DNA from: Alistipes sp.
Lineage (GTDB): Bacteria > Bacteroidota > Bacteroidia > Bacteroidales > Rikenellaceae
NCBI GenBank assembly: GCA_020026375.1
Contig: JAHHQN010000002.1
Coordinates: forward strand, 106,467 to 170,466
Reading direction: 5' to 3'
DNA length: 64,000 bases
Shown: piece by piece, positions 1-9,039 of the stretch
Position numbering within the stretch: position 1 is the stretch's first letter
How the letters are laid out: each line of letters begins with the position of its first letter
Made by a program: the position numbers and the translations under genes
Notes under the pieces: model-generated
What the model was told of the DNA's origin: nothing
What the model saw: the letters and a program-made list of their open reading frames with translations, nothing else
Databases searched by the model: none

Positions 1-2
1 TC

Positions 3-908
3 GACATGCACACCTACTCGCAATTCGCATTGGACGATTACCTTTCGGGCAAATATGCCAAGAAGAAGGAGACCAGCTACTTCGTCTATGGCGCCGTGGA
101 AGGAAAAATGAGAAAATATCTCGATTGGGACGCCAACTTCAAGTTCTACCCTTCGGGATACAGAGGCGGAGACCTCGACGTGGGTGCCCATGTGGCCCTG
201 ACAGGATTTCTCCGCGGTCACCCCCTGGTTCTCGAGGGCGGATTCAGCCTGAACCGCCGCTCGCCCTCCTATTGGCAGGAGAACCTATTCACGAACCACT
301 ACAAGTGGTCCACTCCCCTAAGCAGGGAGAATGAAACCCGTTTTGAGGTCAAGTTTTCGATTCCCGACTTCGCGTTCGAAGTGGGATTCAATCAGAGCGT
401 TGTCTCCGATAAAATCTACTACGGTGCCGACAGCAATGTGGCACAGGCAGACGATAACGTGAGCCTGACGGGTGTGTACGCTCGCAAAGATTTCCGTTTC
501 GGCGGATTTCATTTGGACAACAGGGTATTGTTGCAGTGGAGTACGAATCAAGATGTAGTTCCTGTACCTCTTTTCAGCGCCTACCTCTCCTATTACTATG
601 AGTTCTGGGTAGTGCGTAACGTATTGCGCCTTCAGGTCGGATTGGACGGTCGTATGCAGTCCCGCTACTACGCACCGAGCTACAATCCCGCCCTCTCGAC
701 GTTCTACAACCAGCGCGAAACCGAAGTGGGTAACTATCCCTACCTCGACGCCTTCGTGATGGGTAAATGGAAGAGAATGAGGATTTTCGTGAAATACCAG
801 CATGTGAACAAGGGTCTCTTTGGCAACGGAGAGTACTTCTCGCTGGCGAACTATCCCCTTAATCCGGGAATGTTCAAAATCGGTATTTCGTGGAGTTTCT
901 ATGATTAG
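3..908 (+). CDS. putative porin-like outer-membrane beta-barrel, C-terminal part
   Basis: The reading frame is open to the window edge, so this is the last ~300 residues of a longer protein. A Met lies at position 6 but need not be the start. The sequence is a run of alternating hydrophobic/polar strands rich in Tyr, Phe and Trp (for example FHLDNRVLLQW and YYYEFWVVRNVLRLQVG). It ends on an aromatic strand, GISWSFYD, which looks like a C-terminal outer-membrane beta-signal. Composition and ending fit the putative porin family of Bacteroidetes (about 600-700 aa when complete); that family call rests on overall resemblance, not a specific motif. It would sit in the outer membrane. The lytic transglycosylase begins 44 bases downstream on the same strand. 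Confidence 0.6.
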   Translation, partial: DMHTYSQFALDDYLSGKYAKKKETSYFVYGAVEGKMRKYLDWDANFKFYPSGYRGGDLDVGAHVALTGFLRGHPLVLEGGFSLNRRSPSYWQENLFTNHYKWSTPLSRENETRFEVKFSIPDFAFEVGFNQSVVSDKIYYGADSNVAQADDNVSLTGVYARKDFRFGGFHLDNRVLLQWSTNQDVVPVPLFSAYLSYYYEFWVVRNVLRLQVGLDGRMQSRYYAPSYNPALSTFYNQRETEVGNYPYLDAFVMGKWKRMRIFVKYQHVNKGLFGNGEYFSLANYPLNPGMFKIGISWSFYD

Positions 909-952
909 CGTATTGTTCTGCGCGGTGTAAGCTGCCCGCAAAGCAATCTTTT

Positions 953-1648
953 ATGTTAAAAAAGACAGTTGTAACTTTTGCGTTCTTAACTATTTTAACA
1001 ACTTTTTACGGTTTTAACGCCAACTTCAGCGCATCGAAAGACATGTCGCTGGATAACGGTGGTGAGCGAATCGACGATTCGTTGCTCCCCGTGGAGAGCA
1101 ATTTCAAAATCTCGTCGTATGACCATCTGATTCGCCACATCAGCGAAAAGGAGGGCAACGACTGGCGGCTGATGAGTGCCATCGCCTACCATGAGTCGCG
1201 CTTCATGCCCGATCTCACTTCGCGTTGCGGAGCCAAGGGACTCATGCAGATTATGCCCTCTGTCGCGCGTCAGTTCGACGTGGCGAAGGAGCAGCTCTCC
1301 GACCCCGAAACCAACATTTGGGTAGCCAATAAAGTGCTGACCAAAATCATGACAACACTTCGTTTCACGGCCTCCACATCGGAACACGACAAGATGAAAA
1401 TCGTGCTGGCGGCCTACAACGGAGGCATAGGCCATGTGACTGACGCCCGACGTCTGGCACGCGCCTATGGCGAAAATCCCAACTCGTGGGAGGTAGTGGC
1501 AAAATACCTTTGTCTCAAATCGTTGCCGGAATACTACGAGAGCGACGTGGTGAAATGCGGCCGCTTTGGTGGTAGTAAGGAGACATTGGCATACGTGGAT
1601 AATGTCATGGGCAAATACGACAAGTATTGTTCGATTGCCATGCGATGA
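953..1648 (+). CDS. lytic transglycosylase, SLT domain
   Basis: This 231-aa protein has an N-terminal hydrophobic export segment (residues 5-20) followed by a soluble domain. Transglycosylase SLT motifs appear in order: AYHESRF with the presumed catalytic Glu81, GAKGLMQIMP, and AAYNGG. Enzymes of this family cleave the MurNAc-GlcNAc bond of peptidoglycan with formation of 1,6-anhydro-MurNAc. The protein is short, with only one catalytic domain and no LysM or SBP-like module, resembling MltF/Slt C-terminal domains. It is likely periplasmic or anchored by an uncleaved signal. A hairpin with a T-run follows 25 bases after the stop, so the transcript probably ends here. Confidence 0.85.
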   Translation: MLKKTVVTFAFLTILTTFYGFNANFSASKDMSLDNGGERIDDSLLPVESNFKISSYDHLIRHISEKEGNDWRLMSAIAYHESRFMPDLTSRCGAKGLMQIMPSVARQFDVAKEQLSDPETNIWVANKVLTKIMTTLRFTASTSEHDKMKIVLAAYNGGIGHVTDARRLARAYGENPNSWEVVAKYLCLKSLPEYYESDVVKCGRFGGSKETLAYVDNVMGKYDKYCSIAMR

Positions 1649-1672
1649 CATTCTCCGCATGCTGACGCAAAA

Positions 1673-1712
1673 TGCAGGCTCTTGACAAAGAGACCTGCTT
1701 TTTTTTATGCTC
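1673..1712 (+). terminator. intrinsic terminator after the lytic transglycosylase
   Basis: The arms GCAGGCTCTT and AAGAGACCTGC pair with one bulged base and are followed by a run of eight T. Its position fits termination of the plus-strand transglycosylase transcript. From here to about 1890 the DNA is C/T-rich with no convincing gene. Confidence 0.75.
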
Positions 1713-1893
1713 TTTCGCGTCGTGTCGGCCGGCCTCCCGTCGTGAGGGTTCCATGACCTCTCCTCCCGACGCGCAGCCTTTGCGGTCTGCCCTCGTTGAG
1801 GGTATTTACGACCTTTTCTCGTCATGCGCCCGTTGTGCCCTTCCCCTTGCGGCCGTCTGTTTGCCCTGGTCGCCGTCACACACATAAGACGAG

Positions 1894-2929
1894 AGAATCT
1901 GGGGAAGCAAGATTTTGCCGAGGTGACATCGCAAGATGGAAGAGAACCGTTTGCCGCAAAGTATGACGCAGTAGTTACAAATCCTCCCTTTGGAAGTTCT
2001 TCCGAAATGAAGTTTGGCGAGTATTCTATCAAGGGACTGGAGAAGCAGATGGCATTAAATGCTCTGAACAGCATGAACGATAATGGCCGAGCTGCAATTA
2101 TTATCGGTGGAAACACTGAATACAATGAAAACGGCTCGATAAAAGGTGCAGACAAAGCATTTTTTAACTATCTTTACAACAACTACAATGTGATAGGTGT
2201 CATCAACTTAGGAGGTGATCTCTACGCAAAGCAGGGTACCCGATTCCCCGTTCGCCTCATTCTGATTAATGGACGCAAAATGAGAGGTGATGTAGTGTAT
2301 GCTCCTGTAAAGAGCAAGGCACGAGCAGCAGGTAACGAATTTTGAAGACTTATTTAACAGAGTAAACAATGAACAAGTATTACCAGTACAAGGAAGCTCC
2401 GTTTCTGACACTGACAACGGAAAGAAAGAGTCCGTATCAAGTAGTAGCGGAAAACGTGGAGAAAGCAATTCAGACCTCGGTGGAATGCGGAGAAAATCCG
2501 ACATATCAAGCGAGAGACATTCTGCCGATGGATATGTTCAAGATAGTAAGGACATCACCGATGCCGTTGTCGGAGTCGCAAAAGAAATCACTTCTTCTCG
2601 AAGTGATGGAGTCCGATTGGATAGAGTCTCTTCTCAGTCGACTGGAGAACAACACATCGAATCAGATGATAGAGGTGCCGGAAGAAGAAGCGACAGAGGT
2701 GTTGGAGAACGAAGAGATAACACTGAGAGTGTATCTGACGAATCTGGAAGGCTGGATAGAGAACCTGTAAAGGTAAACATTCAGCAGGAAAAGACTCAAT
2801 ATCCTGCAAGAAGTAAATCCACACAGATTGGGGCAGTTATTCCCAGCAACACTGTGAACTCCATACAACGCGCTCTTGGTAAATTCAAGGACATAGACTC
2901 CTATATATATCGACATGCCGACAAAACAA
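1894..2929 (+). pseudogene. relic of a conjugative-element DNA N6-methylase/helicase, frameshifted and truncated at both ends
   Basis: From about 1894 a plus-strand frame encodes an N6-adenine methyltransferase segment: YDAVVTNPPFG carries the NPPF catalytic motif, followed by EKQMALNALNSM and VIGVINLGGDLYAKQGTRFPVRLILING. This frame stops at 2345, but the next frame (from 2341, FEDLFNRVNNEQV) continues the same protein to about 2920. One inserted base near 2330-2340 explains the break. There is no start, and the downstream part stops just before the hairpin of the neighbouring gene. In Bacteroidetes integrative elements such methylase segments are the first half of proteins near 2000 aa with a strawberry-notch type helicase; that parentage is inferred. 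The region is visibly AT-richer than both flanks, which supports transfer. No integrase, repeats or attachment site were seen. Confidence 0.75.
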
Positions 2930-2930
2930 A

Positions 2931-2966
2931 AGCGCGGAGTACCTTTTACGAAGGGTACTCCGCGCT
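2931..2966. terminator. bidirectional hairpin terminator
   Basis: A perfect 13-bp stem (AGCGCGGAGTACC with its complement) and a 10-base loop are flanked by a T-run on the plus side and an A-rich run on the other. It lies 24 bases beyond the stop of the minus-strand PCMD lipoprotein gene and marks the right edge of the relic. Confidence 0.85.
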
Positions 2967-2989
2967 TTTTGCTGCCGCACGCGAGTGCG

Positions 2990-4711
2990 TTATTTGGTCT
3001 GGGGATCTACATAGTCGTAGAGCAGTTCCATGTCGTCAATCCACAGCTCGCTCTGCGTGCTGCCGATGAAGTAGTCGCCCCAGCGCGAGGCGGTGCAGAC
3101 CACCATGATGTGGGTGGGCTGGGTCTTCATGTCGTTGTAGACCACGGGAATGGTCACCTGGGTCCACTCGTCGACATTCTTGTCGAAGAGCCGCTCGCCA
3201 TAGCCGATGACGGCCTTGCTCTTGGGGTTGAAGAAGGTGGCCACGCTTCGGGTGTCGACACATATCGGTGAGTTGTCGTTGGCCACCACATTGCCGTCCT
3301 TGTCGCGTCCGTACTCCTCCTTGGTCCAGTTGCCGAGGGCGATGTAGACCATATTCATGTCGGGATCGCCCTTCTGCACCTCCTGACCCGAGGGGCGGTT
3401 GTTGGAGTCGAGACGGTCGATTTTGCCCACCTTGCCCTTCATCCAGAAGCGCAGGGCGGTGGGGCGCTGGGTCATCGGACGGCCGAAGGCGATGATGCCG
3501 TTGGTGCCGGCCGTCTTGAGGTAGTCGCCCGTGAAGAGGTTGCCGGCGGCGAACTTGCCGATGCCGAACACCGCCACATGGTAGGACTTGAGCCATGCGC
3601 TCTGTTTGCCGGTGGAGCCGGGGCGCACGTCGCTGACTCCCTGTGTGAGGGTCTTGTCGCCGATTTTGGCACCCGGATTACCCGTGCCCCAGTAGTTCTC
3701 GCCCGGGAGGAAGGGATAGACAATCTTGTTGTCGGTGTGCCAGTCCTCCATGCTGCCGTTGGGGAGCTGGGGGGTAGTGCCGGTCTTCACGGTCTGAATC
3801 GGGCTCTCCTCGTCGTTGCAGTAGGCGCGTACCTCGTAGGTCGACTCCGCGTCGGCTGCCACATGTGCCGAGAATTTGCCACCGTCGATGTTGACCTTCT
3901 CCGCCTCGAGCCATGCCTCCGAGCCGCTCTTGCGGTAGCGGAAGCCCATTTTGGCCGCGCCGTCGAGACCCTCGCCATAGAGCCAGATGACCTTCGACCA
4001 GGCGTAGGCACCCGCCAGCGTCACGCTGTTCTGTGCAATCACCGCGTTGATGGTCCAGGTGACGGTCTTCTCGTGAATGGTGGTCTGCACCTGCTGCGGC
4101 GAGTTGAAGTCGCGTGCCGACAGCTCCTCCGGGGTCACATCGTATTGGGTGACACCCTGCGGACCGAGTTTCATCTCCGTGACGGTCAGATGGCTCAGGT
4201 CGGTGCCTTTGGGCATGTTGACGGTGATGGTGTGCTTCTCGTCATCGATGACCGACTCGCCGATTTGTCCTGCGATGGCGAACCGGTAGGTGATGTTCTG
4301 TTCGGCTACAATCTGCCACTCATAGTCCTGATAGAGCGAGAGGGTGACCGGAAGCGGCGACGAGAGGTCGAGGTGGCCGGTCAGCGGATACGAGGTCTGA
4401 ATCTTGGGCAGGATATCCTCGGCGGTGAGGGTGGTGTTGTGGGGAACGCAGCCGTAGGTCACGCTCTTCACCTCCACATTGCGGGGGTCGCACTGCTCGT
4501 CGAGCAGCAGGTAGACCGTGCTGATTTCGCCCTTCTTGCCCAGCTCGATGGACTGGAGGGTGAATGCCGGCGAGGGGTTGTCGCTGCTGACGGGACCGCT
4601 CTCCATGTTTTCGATTTTCAGCTCGATGACCGGATAGGGTATGTCGTTCTTGATGCACGAGCCGGCCATGAGGCCTGCGGCCGCCATACATGTATAAATC
4701 AGATGTTTCAT
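2990..4711 (-). CDS. PCMD-domain surface lipoprotein
   Basis: This 573-aa protein starts with a type II signal peptide ending LMAGSC (Cys19). Residues ~30-230 look like two tandem Ig-like modules. The C-terminal ~260 residues, from PNGSMEDWH to SELWIDDMELLYD, match the putative carbohydrate metabolism domain (PCMD) found in many Bacteroidales surface lipoproteins. That domain is a beta-sandwich thought to bind glycans, but its function is unproven. The gene is last in a three-gene minus-strand operon, 4 bases after the upstream barrel gene, so it probably works with the two barrels in the outer membrane. A strong terminator follows. I see no catalytic motif. Confidence 0.8.
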   Translation of the reverse strand: MKHLIYTCMAAAGLMAGSCIKNDIPYPVIELKIENMESGPVSSDNPSPAFTLQSIELGKKGEISTVYLLLDEQCDPRNVEVKSVTYGCVPHNTTLTAEDILPKIQTSYPLTGHLDLSSPLPVTLSLYQDYEWQIVAEQNITYRFAIAGQIGESVIDDEKHTITVNMPKGTDLSHLTVTEMKLGPQGVTQYDVTPEELSARDFNSPQQVQTTIHEKTVTWTINAVIAQNSVTLAGAYAWSKVIWLYGEGLDGAAKMGFRYRKSGSEAWLEAEKVNIDGGKFSAHVAADAESTYEVRAYCNDEESPIQTVKTGTTPQLPNGSMEDWHTDNKIVYPFLPGENYWGTGNPGAKIGDKTLTQGVSDVRPGSTGKQSAWLKSYHVAVFGIGKFAAGNLFTGDYLKTAGTNGIIAFGRPMTQRPTALRFWMKGKVGKIDRLDSNNRPSGQEVQKGDPDMNMVYIALGNWTKEEYGRDKDGNVVANDNSPICVDTRSVATFFNPKSKAVIGYGERLFDKNVDEWTQVTIPVVYNDMKTQPTHIMVVCTASRWGDYFIGSTQSELWIDDMELLYDYVDPQTK

Positions 4712-4715
4712 CGTC

Positions 4716-5615
4716 TTACTCCTTTTTCTTGTTCCACAAATGCACGGTCATACCGATGTTGATGGCCGCGATGTTGAGTTTGAACTTCATCTTCGAAGCC
4801 TTGCGCGAGCCGATTTTCACGCCCGTGACTGGGTCTTTCATCGACACGTTGGTGTATTGCAGACCGCCCAGTCCGAAGGAGAGCGTGGCGCACACATTGG
4901 GGTAGAGGTAGACGGCCACACCCGGATTGAAGGCCAGCTTCACCTGCACGTTGTCGCTCTTGTAGCGGTGGCGTTCGTCGCCGGAGTCGTAGGCGAAGTC
5001 GGTTTTTCCGGTCACCACGGCCAACTCCAGCTCGGCGAAGAGGCCGAAGCGTCCCTTGGGGTCGAGACCCGCATACGAACGGTGGAAGATACCGAACGAG
5101 TAGTTGTTGCTGGTGAGGTCGATGTAGGGGATATCGCCGTTGATGTCGTTGATTTCGCCGAAATCGAGACGCGCATTGTCGATGTTGCCCGACACATGGT
5201 TGTAGCCGAAACGGAAGCCCAGACAGTGGTTGTCGCTGTAGAAGTAGCCCACGAAGGGACGTATGGTGGCGATGGTACCGTCGGCATTGAGGTTGTCGAG
5301 TATGAGCATGAAGTCGGTGTCGTCGCTCGACAGGGTGCCGTAGGAGGCCGTCATGCCGAGCATCACCTCACCCTTGTAGGCAAACTTGATTTTGTTGATT
5401 TCGCGGTCGATGCGGTGGCGTGTGGGCAGGAACTTGTTTTTCTGACGCGGAGGGCGGCTCATCTCCGTGGCCGCGGCCGAAAGGGGATTCTCGCCGTCGG
5501 GAGTTGTGGTGACGGCGGTGGGGGCGGTTTCTTCCTTGTCCGATGTGGTGAGGGGGTGTGCCGACAGCGCAAGCATCGGAAGGAAGGCAATGAGTGAAAG
5601 TAGAATTTTCTTCAT
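4716..5615 (-). CDS. outer-membrane beta-barrel protein, paralogue of the next gene upstream
   Basis: This 299-aa protein has a signal peptide (MKKILLSLIAFLPMLALSA) and a 50-residue polar linker, followed by about eight to ten amphipathic strands typical of a small outer-membrane barrel. It shares a layout with the gene at 5628-6488: a GEVMLGMTASYGT strand, a long loop strand, and near the end K-x-S-x-M-x-F-K-x-N-I. It ends in NKKKE rather than an aromatic residue, a weaker beta-signal than that of its paralogue. Spacing is 12 bases to the upstream gene and 4 to the lipoprotein gene. Function unknown; it resembles barrels annotated only as hypothetical in Bacteroidales. Confidence 0.7.
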   Translation of the reverse strand: MKKILLSLIAFLPMLALSAHPLTTSDKEETAPTAVTTTPDGENPLSAAATEMSRPPRQKNKFLPTRHRIDREINKIKFAYKGEVMLGMTASYGTLSSDDTDFMLILDNLNADGTIATIRPFVGYFYSDNHCLGFRFGYNHVSGNIDNARLDFGEINDINGDIPYIDLTSNNYSFGIFHRSYAGLDPKGRFGLFAELELAVVTGKTDFAYDSGDERHRYKSDNVQVKLAFNPGVAVYLYPNVCATLSFGLGGLQYTNVSMKDPVTGVKIGSRKASKMKFKLNIAAINIGMTVHLWNKKKE

Positions 5616-5627
5616 ATCCGAGCTGTA

Positions 5628-6488
5628 TTAAAGGTAAAAAGCCACACCCAGTCCGATGGAGAAGATGTTGACCTTGAAATTCATCATGCTTGTCTTGCGG
5701 CGACCGACGGTCACCTGGTTGTGTACCTGCTTGGTGTTGGTGTAGGTGATACCCATCACACCCACGTTGACCTCCACGGCCATGTTGTTGGTGGCGAAGG
5801 CCACGATACCGGGCGACATACCCAGCGAGAAGGTGTAGCCCGTCTCATAGGTACCCTTCACCGGCGAGTCATTGGCGAATTTGGCCTGCACGCCGCCACA
5901 GGCGAGCTGCATCTCGTTGAAGAGGGCGAAACGGCGGCTGCGTCCGATGGGGATATACTGTCGCCAGGTGGCGGCCACCTGATAGCTGTGGCGCAGGGCG
6001 TAGTAGTCCTTCACCTGAATCTGTGTGCCGCTCTCCTCGTCGCCCCACTGCATTTCGGCGGAGTCCATCTTCAGATAGGTGCGCGAGTAGATGAAGCGCG
6101 CGCCGAGGGCCATGTTGTCGCGGAAGGCGTAGGCAATCATGGGGCTGACCTTCACGTTGTGGCCCTTGGAGTTGATACCCTCGACAATCAGGAACCGGTA
6201 GGATTCGTTGCTGTGGGTCGAGTAGGAGGCCGTACCTCCGAATATCCACTGTCCCTTGGGGACAAAGAGGTTGCGCGGGTCGGTCAGACCTCTCATCTTT
6301 CGTTTTTCGTTGCGGGAGAGGTGGTCGAATTCCGAGTCGTGCTTCACCTGTGTGGTGTCGGCCGGAATGAGATAGACCTTGCGGTGGCGTCTGCTCCCGG
6401 AGACATTCTCATTTTGTGCGTTCACTGCCTCTATCGAGCCCAGAAGACTCGCCATGAGCAGCAGCAACATGTACTTTACGTGGCGCAT
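5628..6488 (-). CDS. outer-membrane beta-barrel protein, first gene of a three-gene operon
   Basis: This 286-aa protein carries a signal peptide (cleavage near VNAQ, residues 22-25), a basic linker, then repeated amphipathic strands (GQWIFGGTASYSTH, MALGARFIYSR, GMSPGIVAF). It ends NIFSIGLGVAFYL, a good C-terminal beta-signal. It is clearly related to the next gene, sharing the K-x-S-x-M-x-F-K-x-N-I block near the end. It heads the operon barrel, barrel, PCMD lipoprotein. The role is unknown; a paired surface complex with the lipoprotein is an inference from order and tight spacing. Confidence 0.7.
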   Translation of the reverse strand: MRHVKYMLLLLMASLLGSIEAVNAQNENVSGSRRHRKVYLIPADTTQVKHDSEFDHLSRNEKRKMRGLTDPRNLFVPKGQWIFGGTASYSTHSNESYRFLIVEGINSKGHNVKVSPMIAYAFRDNMALGARFIYSRTYLKMDSAEMQWGDEESGTQIQVKDYYALRHSYQVAATWRQYIPIGRSRRFALFNEMQLACGGVQAKFANDSPVKGTYETGYTFSLGMSPGIVAFATNNMAVEVNVGVMGITYTNTKQVHNQVTVGRRKTSMMNFKVNIFSIGLGVAFYL

Positions 6489-6580
6489 TGTCGTGCGTTT
6501 AAATGGTTTTCGGATAATGGGAGTACAATCGCGTCGTGGGGTGACGGTTGTCCCGAGACACTGATTCTACAATTTGCGGA

Positions 6581-6588
6581 CAAAAATA
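6581..6588 (-). promoter_or_regulatory. candidate -7 element for the barrel/lipoprotein operon
   Basis: On the minus strand this reads TATTTTTG, matching TAnnTTTG. It would place the start of the transcript about 86 bases before the first barrel gene. No convincing -33 TTTG is seen at the normal distance. Confidence 0.4.
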
Positions 6589-6687
6589 GTCAAATACACC
6601 TTGTTGCGGAAATTTATTCAACGAACAGATGTTTTTTCATCATAAAAAACCGGGGCTTTCCACGGGCTTTGCCCCTCCTCGGAACGC

Positions 6688-6725
6688 AGAACAGGCGGAC
6701 GATGAGATCATCGTCCGCCTGTTCT
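6688..6725. terminator. long perfect hairpin after the S9 peptidase gene
   Basis: An 18-base arm (AGAACAGGCGGACGATGA) is followed after two bases by its exact complement. It lies 42 bases past the minus-strand stop at 6768. There is no T-run directly next to it; minus-strand T's occur only near 6643-6648. It is a likely terminator or 3-prime-end stabiliser. The rest of 6489-6767 holds only the candidate promoter above. Confidence 0.6.
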
Positions 6726-6767
6726 GTGGGGGAAGGGCCGCCGTGGGGCGGTCGTGGTCAGGCTCGC

Positions 6768-8888
6768 TTATTGCTGCTTGACATACTTGTCGAGCCACGA
6801 GAAGAACTCGCGGTTCCACACCATGGAGTTCTGGGGTTTGAAGACCTGGTGGGCCTCGTCTTCGAACTCCACCAGTCGGGTGGGTACACCCATCAGCTTG
6901 GCGGCGGTGAAGGCCTCGAGCGACTGGGTGTAGGGGATACGGAAGTCATACTCGCCGGTGATGATCAGAATGGGGGTGTCCCAGTTCTTCACGAATTTGT
7001 GGGGCGAGTTGGCGTAGGAGCGTTGTGCGGTGGCGTTCTCCTTGTCCCAGTATGCGCCGCCGTAGTCGTTGTTGACAAACCACAGCTCCTCGGTATGGCC
7101 GTACATCGAGTTGAAGTCGAAGATGCCGCAGTGCGAGATGAAGGCCTTGAAACGCTTCTGGTGGTGTCCGGCCAGGAAGTAGACCGAATAGCCGCCATAC
7201 GATGCGCCCACGCAACCCATACGGTTCTCGTCGGCCCACTCCTCCTTGGCCACGTCGTCGATGGCCGAGAGGTAGTCTCTGATGTTCTGACCCGAGTAGT
7301 CGCCCGAAATCTGGTCGAGCCACTCCTGACCGAACGAGGGCAGGCCGCGGCGGTTGGGGGCTACGACCACATAGCCCTGTGCGGCCATGAGCTGGAAGTT
7401 CCAGCGGTAGCTCCAGAACTGTGATACCACGCTCTGGGGGCCGCCCTGACAGTAGAGCAGCACGGGATATTTCTTCGAGGCGTCGAAGTCGGGAGGCAGA
7501 ATCACCCAGGTGAGCATCTCCTTGCCGTCGGTGGTCTTCACCCAGCGCTTCTCGACCTTGCCCATCTTGATGTGCTTGTAGATTTCCTCGTTGACATTCG
7601 AGATGCGGGTCATCGAGCCGTCGTCGACACCCACCTCGAAGAACTCGGTGGCCATCGAGATGGTGCATACCTCGGCCGCGATGCGGTCGTCGGCCATCGT
7701 GAAGGCGTTGATGTCGTGGTCACCCCTGGTCAGCACCTCCACCTCCTTGTCGTCGAGCGAGATGCGGCAGATCTGATGGGTGGCCTCGATGGGCGAGATG
7801 AAGTAGAGTGTGGAGTTGTCTCTCCATACCACATTGGTGGCGTTGTAGTCGAAATCCTCGGTCAGGTCCTCCATCTGGGCGGTCTGGCAGTCGTAGAGGA
7901 ACAGACGCTCCTTATCCGACTCGTTGCCGGCGCGGCGCTGTGAGCGGAAGGCGATGTAGCGGTCGTCGGGCGACCATACGGGGTACTTGTCATAGCCGGG
8001 AAGGTTCGCCGCAGCCTCCTTTATCCCCACGGGCTTGCAGATGTTTTGGGTCTTGCCCGTGGCGGTGGAGTAGACGAAGATGTCGGAGTCGGTCGACACG
8101 GCATAGGCTGCACCCGTGAGGGGCTTCATGGTGTAGGCCAGCATGTCGCCGGCGTTGTTCCACGCGATTTCGGCCATGTCGAAATAGGGGGCCAGCGGAG
8201 CGTCCCAGGCCGACTTCTCGCCGATGATGTCGCGGCCTGCGGAGAGTTTCTCGCCGTTGAAGTCACCCACGAAGATGTGGAGATGTTCGCCCTCGTCCCA
8301 GTAGTCCCAGTGGCGTACCATCAAATCGTCGTAGATGCGTGCCTTCGACTTGTCCATGTCCTTGTGAATGTCGCGGGAGCGGCGGTCGGCCACCTGCACA
8401 CGCTGCACATACCAGGCCTTGTCGCCCGAGGGGGCGATGCCGAAGCCCTCCAAATCCTTGTCCAGCGACGAGAGCTGGGTGACGTTGTTGCCCTCGCGCG
8501 ACATCTTCCACAACTGCACGGAGCCGCTTCTTCCCGAGAGGAAGTAAATCTGGGTGCCGTCGCTGCTCCACTGGGGGTTGAAGTTCGACGAGGTGTTGTC
8601 GGTGAGTCGGGTGGTGGCATGGGTGGTCATGTCCTCCAACCAGATGGTGCTCACACCGCGGTTTTCCGCCATGTTGTAGTCGGTGAGGGTGTAGAGCAGG
8701 GTCTGACCGTCGGGTGAGAGCGACGACGAGCCGGCGCGGCGCATCTTCCACATCACCTCGGGGGTCAGTCGGCCGTCGGCAATCTCCTGTTGAGTCAGCG
8801 CATTGTCGATGGTTAGGGGCTGGGGCGTCTGTTGACAGCCGCACAACCCCAGGGTTGCAATAGCCATAGTGACGATGATTTTTTTCAT
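6768..8888 (-). CDS. S9 family prolyl oligopeptidase / dipeptidyl aminopeptidase, lipoprotein
   Basis: The protein is about 706 aa from the preferred start at 8888, where MKKIIVTMAIATLGLCGC forms a lipoprotein signal. An in-frame ATG at 8906 adds six residues. The N-terminal ~430 residues contain WD40/TolB-like propeller repeats (SLSPDGQTLLYT, NPQWSSDGTQIYFL, YPVWSPDDRYIAF). The C-terminal alpha/beta-hydrolase carries GASYGGY with nucleophile Ser569, Asp654 in GEYDFRIP and His686 in EDEAH (counted from 8906). This family trims oligopeptides in the cell envelope; asaccharolytic Bacteroidales use such enzymes in peptide feeding. Monocistronic, divergent from the Nudix gene. Confidence 0.9.
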   Translation of the reverse strand: MKKIIVTMAIATLGLCGCQQTPQPLTIDNALTQQEIADGRLTPEVMWKMRRAGSSSLSPDGQTLLYTLTDYNMAENRGVSTIWLEDMTTHATTRLTDNTSSNFNPQWSSDGTQIYFLSGRSGSVQLWKMSREGNNVTQLSSLDKDLEGFGIAPSGDKAWYVQRVQVADRRSRDIHKDMDKSKARIYDDLMVRHWDYWDEGEHLHIFVGDFNGEKLSAGRDIIGEKSAWDAPLAPYFDMAEIAWNNAGDMLAYTMKPLTGAAYAVSTDSDIFVYSTATGKTQNICKPVGIKEAAANLPGYDKYPVWSPDDRYIAFRSQRRAGNESDKERLFLYDCQTAQMEDLTEDFDYNATNVVWRDNSTLYFISPIEATHQICRISLDDKEVEVLTRGDHDINAFTMADDRIAAEVCTISMATEFFEVGVDDGSMTRISNVNEEIYKHIKMGKVEKRWVKTTDGKEMLTWVILPPDFDASKKYPVLLYCQGGPQSVVSQFWSYRWNFQLMAAQGYVVVAPNRRGLPSFGQEWLDQISGDYSGQNIRDYLSAIDDVAKEEWADENRMGCVGASYGGYSVYFLAGHHQKRFKAFISHCGIFDFNSMYGHTEELWFVNNDYGGAYWDKENATAQRSYANSPHKFVKNWDTPILIITGEYDFRIPYTQSLEAFTAAKLMGVPTRLVEFEDEAHQVFKPQNSMVWNREFFSWLDKYVKQQ

Positions 8889-9039
8889 TTTCGTTGAGTA
8901 TTTCATTTATTTATTGCGTACATTTGTAAAATACTGAATACGGTGCGGTGGGAAGTAGCCCTGCACGACGACGTGGGTCGTGGGGACGGGGCCTTGCCAC
9001 GGATTGGCCGTGTATTCGTCCAACAAACATTTATCGATT

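Noticed and set aside
1672..1887. Small plus-strand gene after the transglycosylase
   Set aside because: It starts inside the terminator hairpin and encodes a Cys/Pro/Ser-rich string with no protein-like features.
1894..2929. Active restriction-modification system
   Set aside because: Only a middle piece of a methylase is present, with a frameshift and no start, specificity or nuclease gene.
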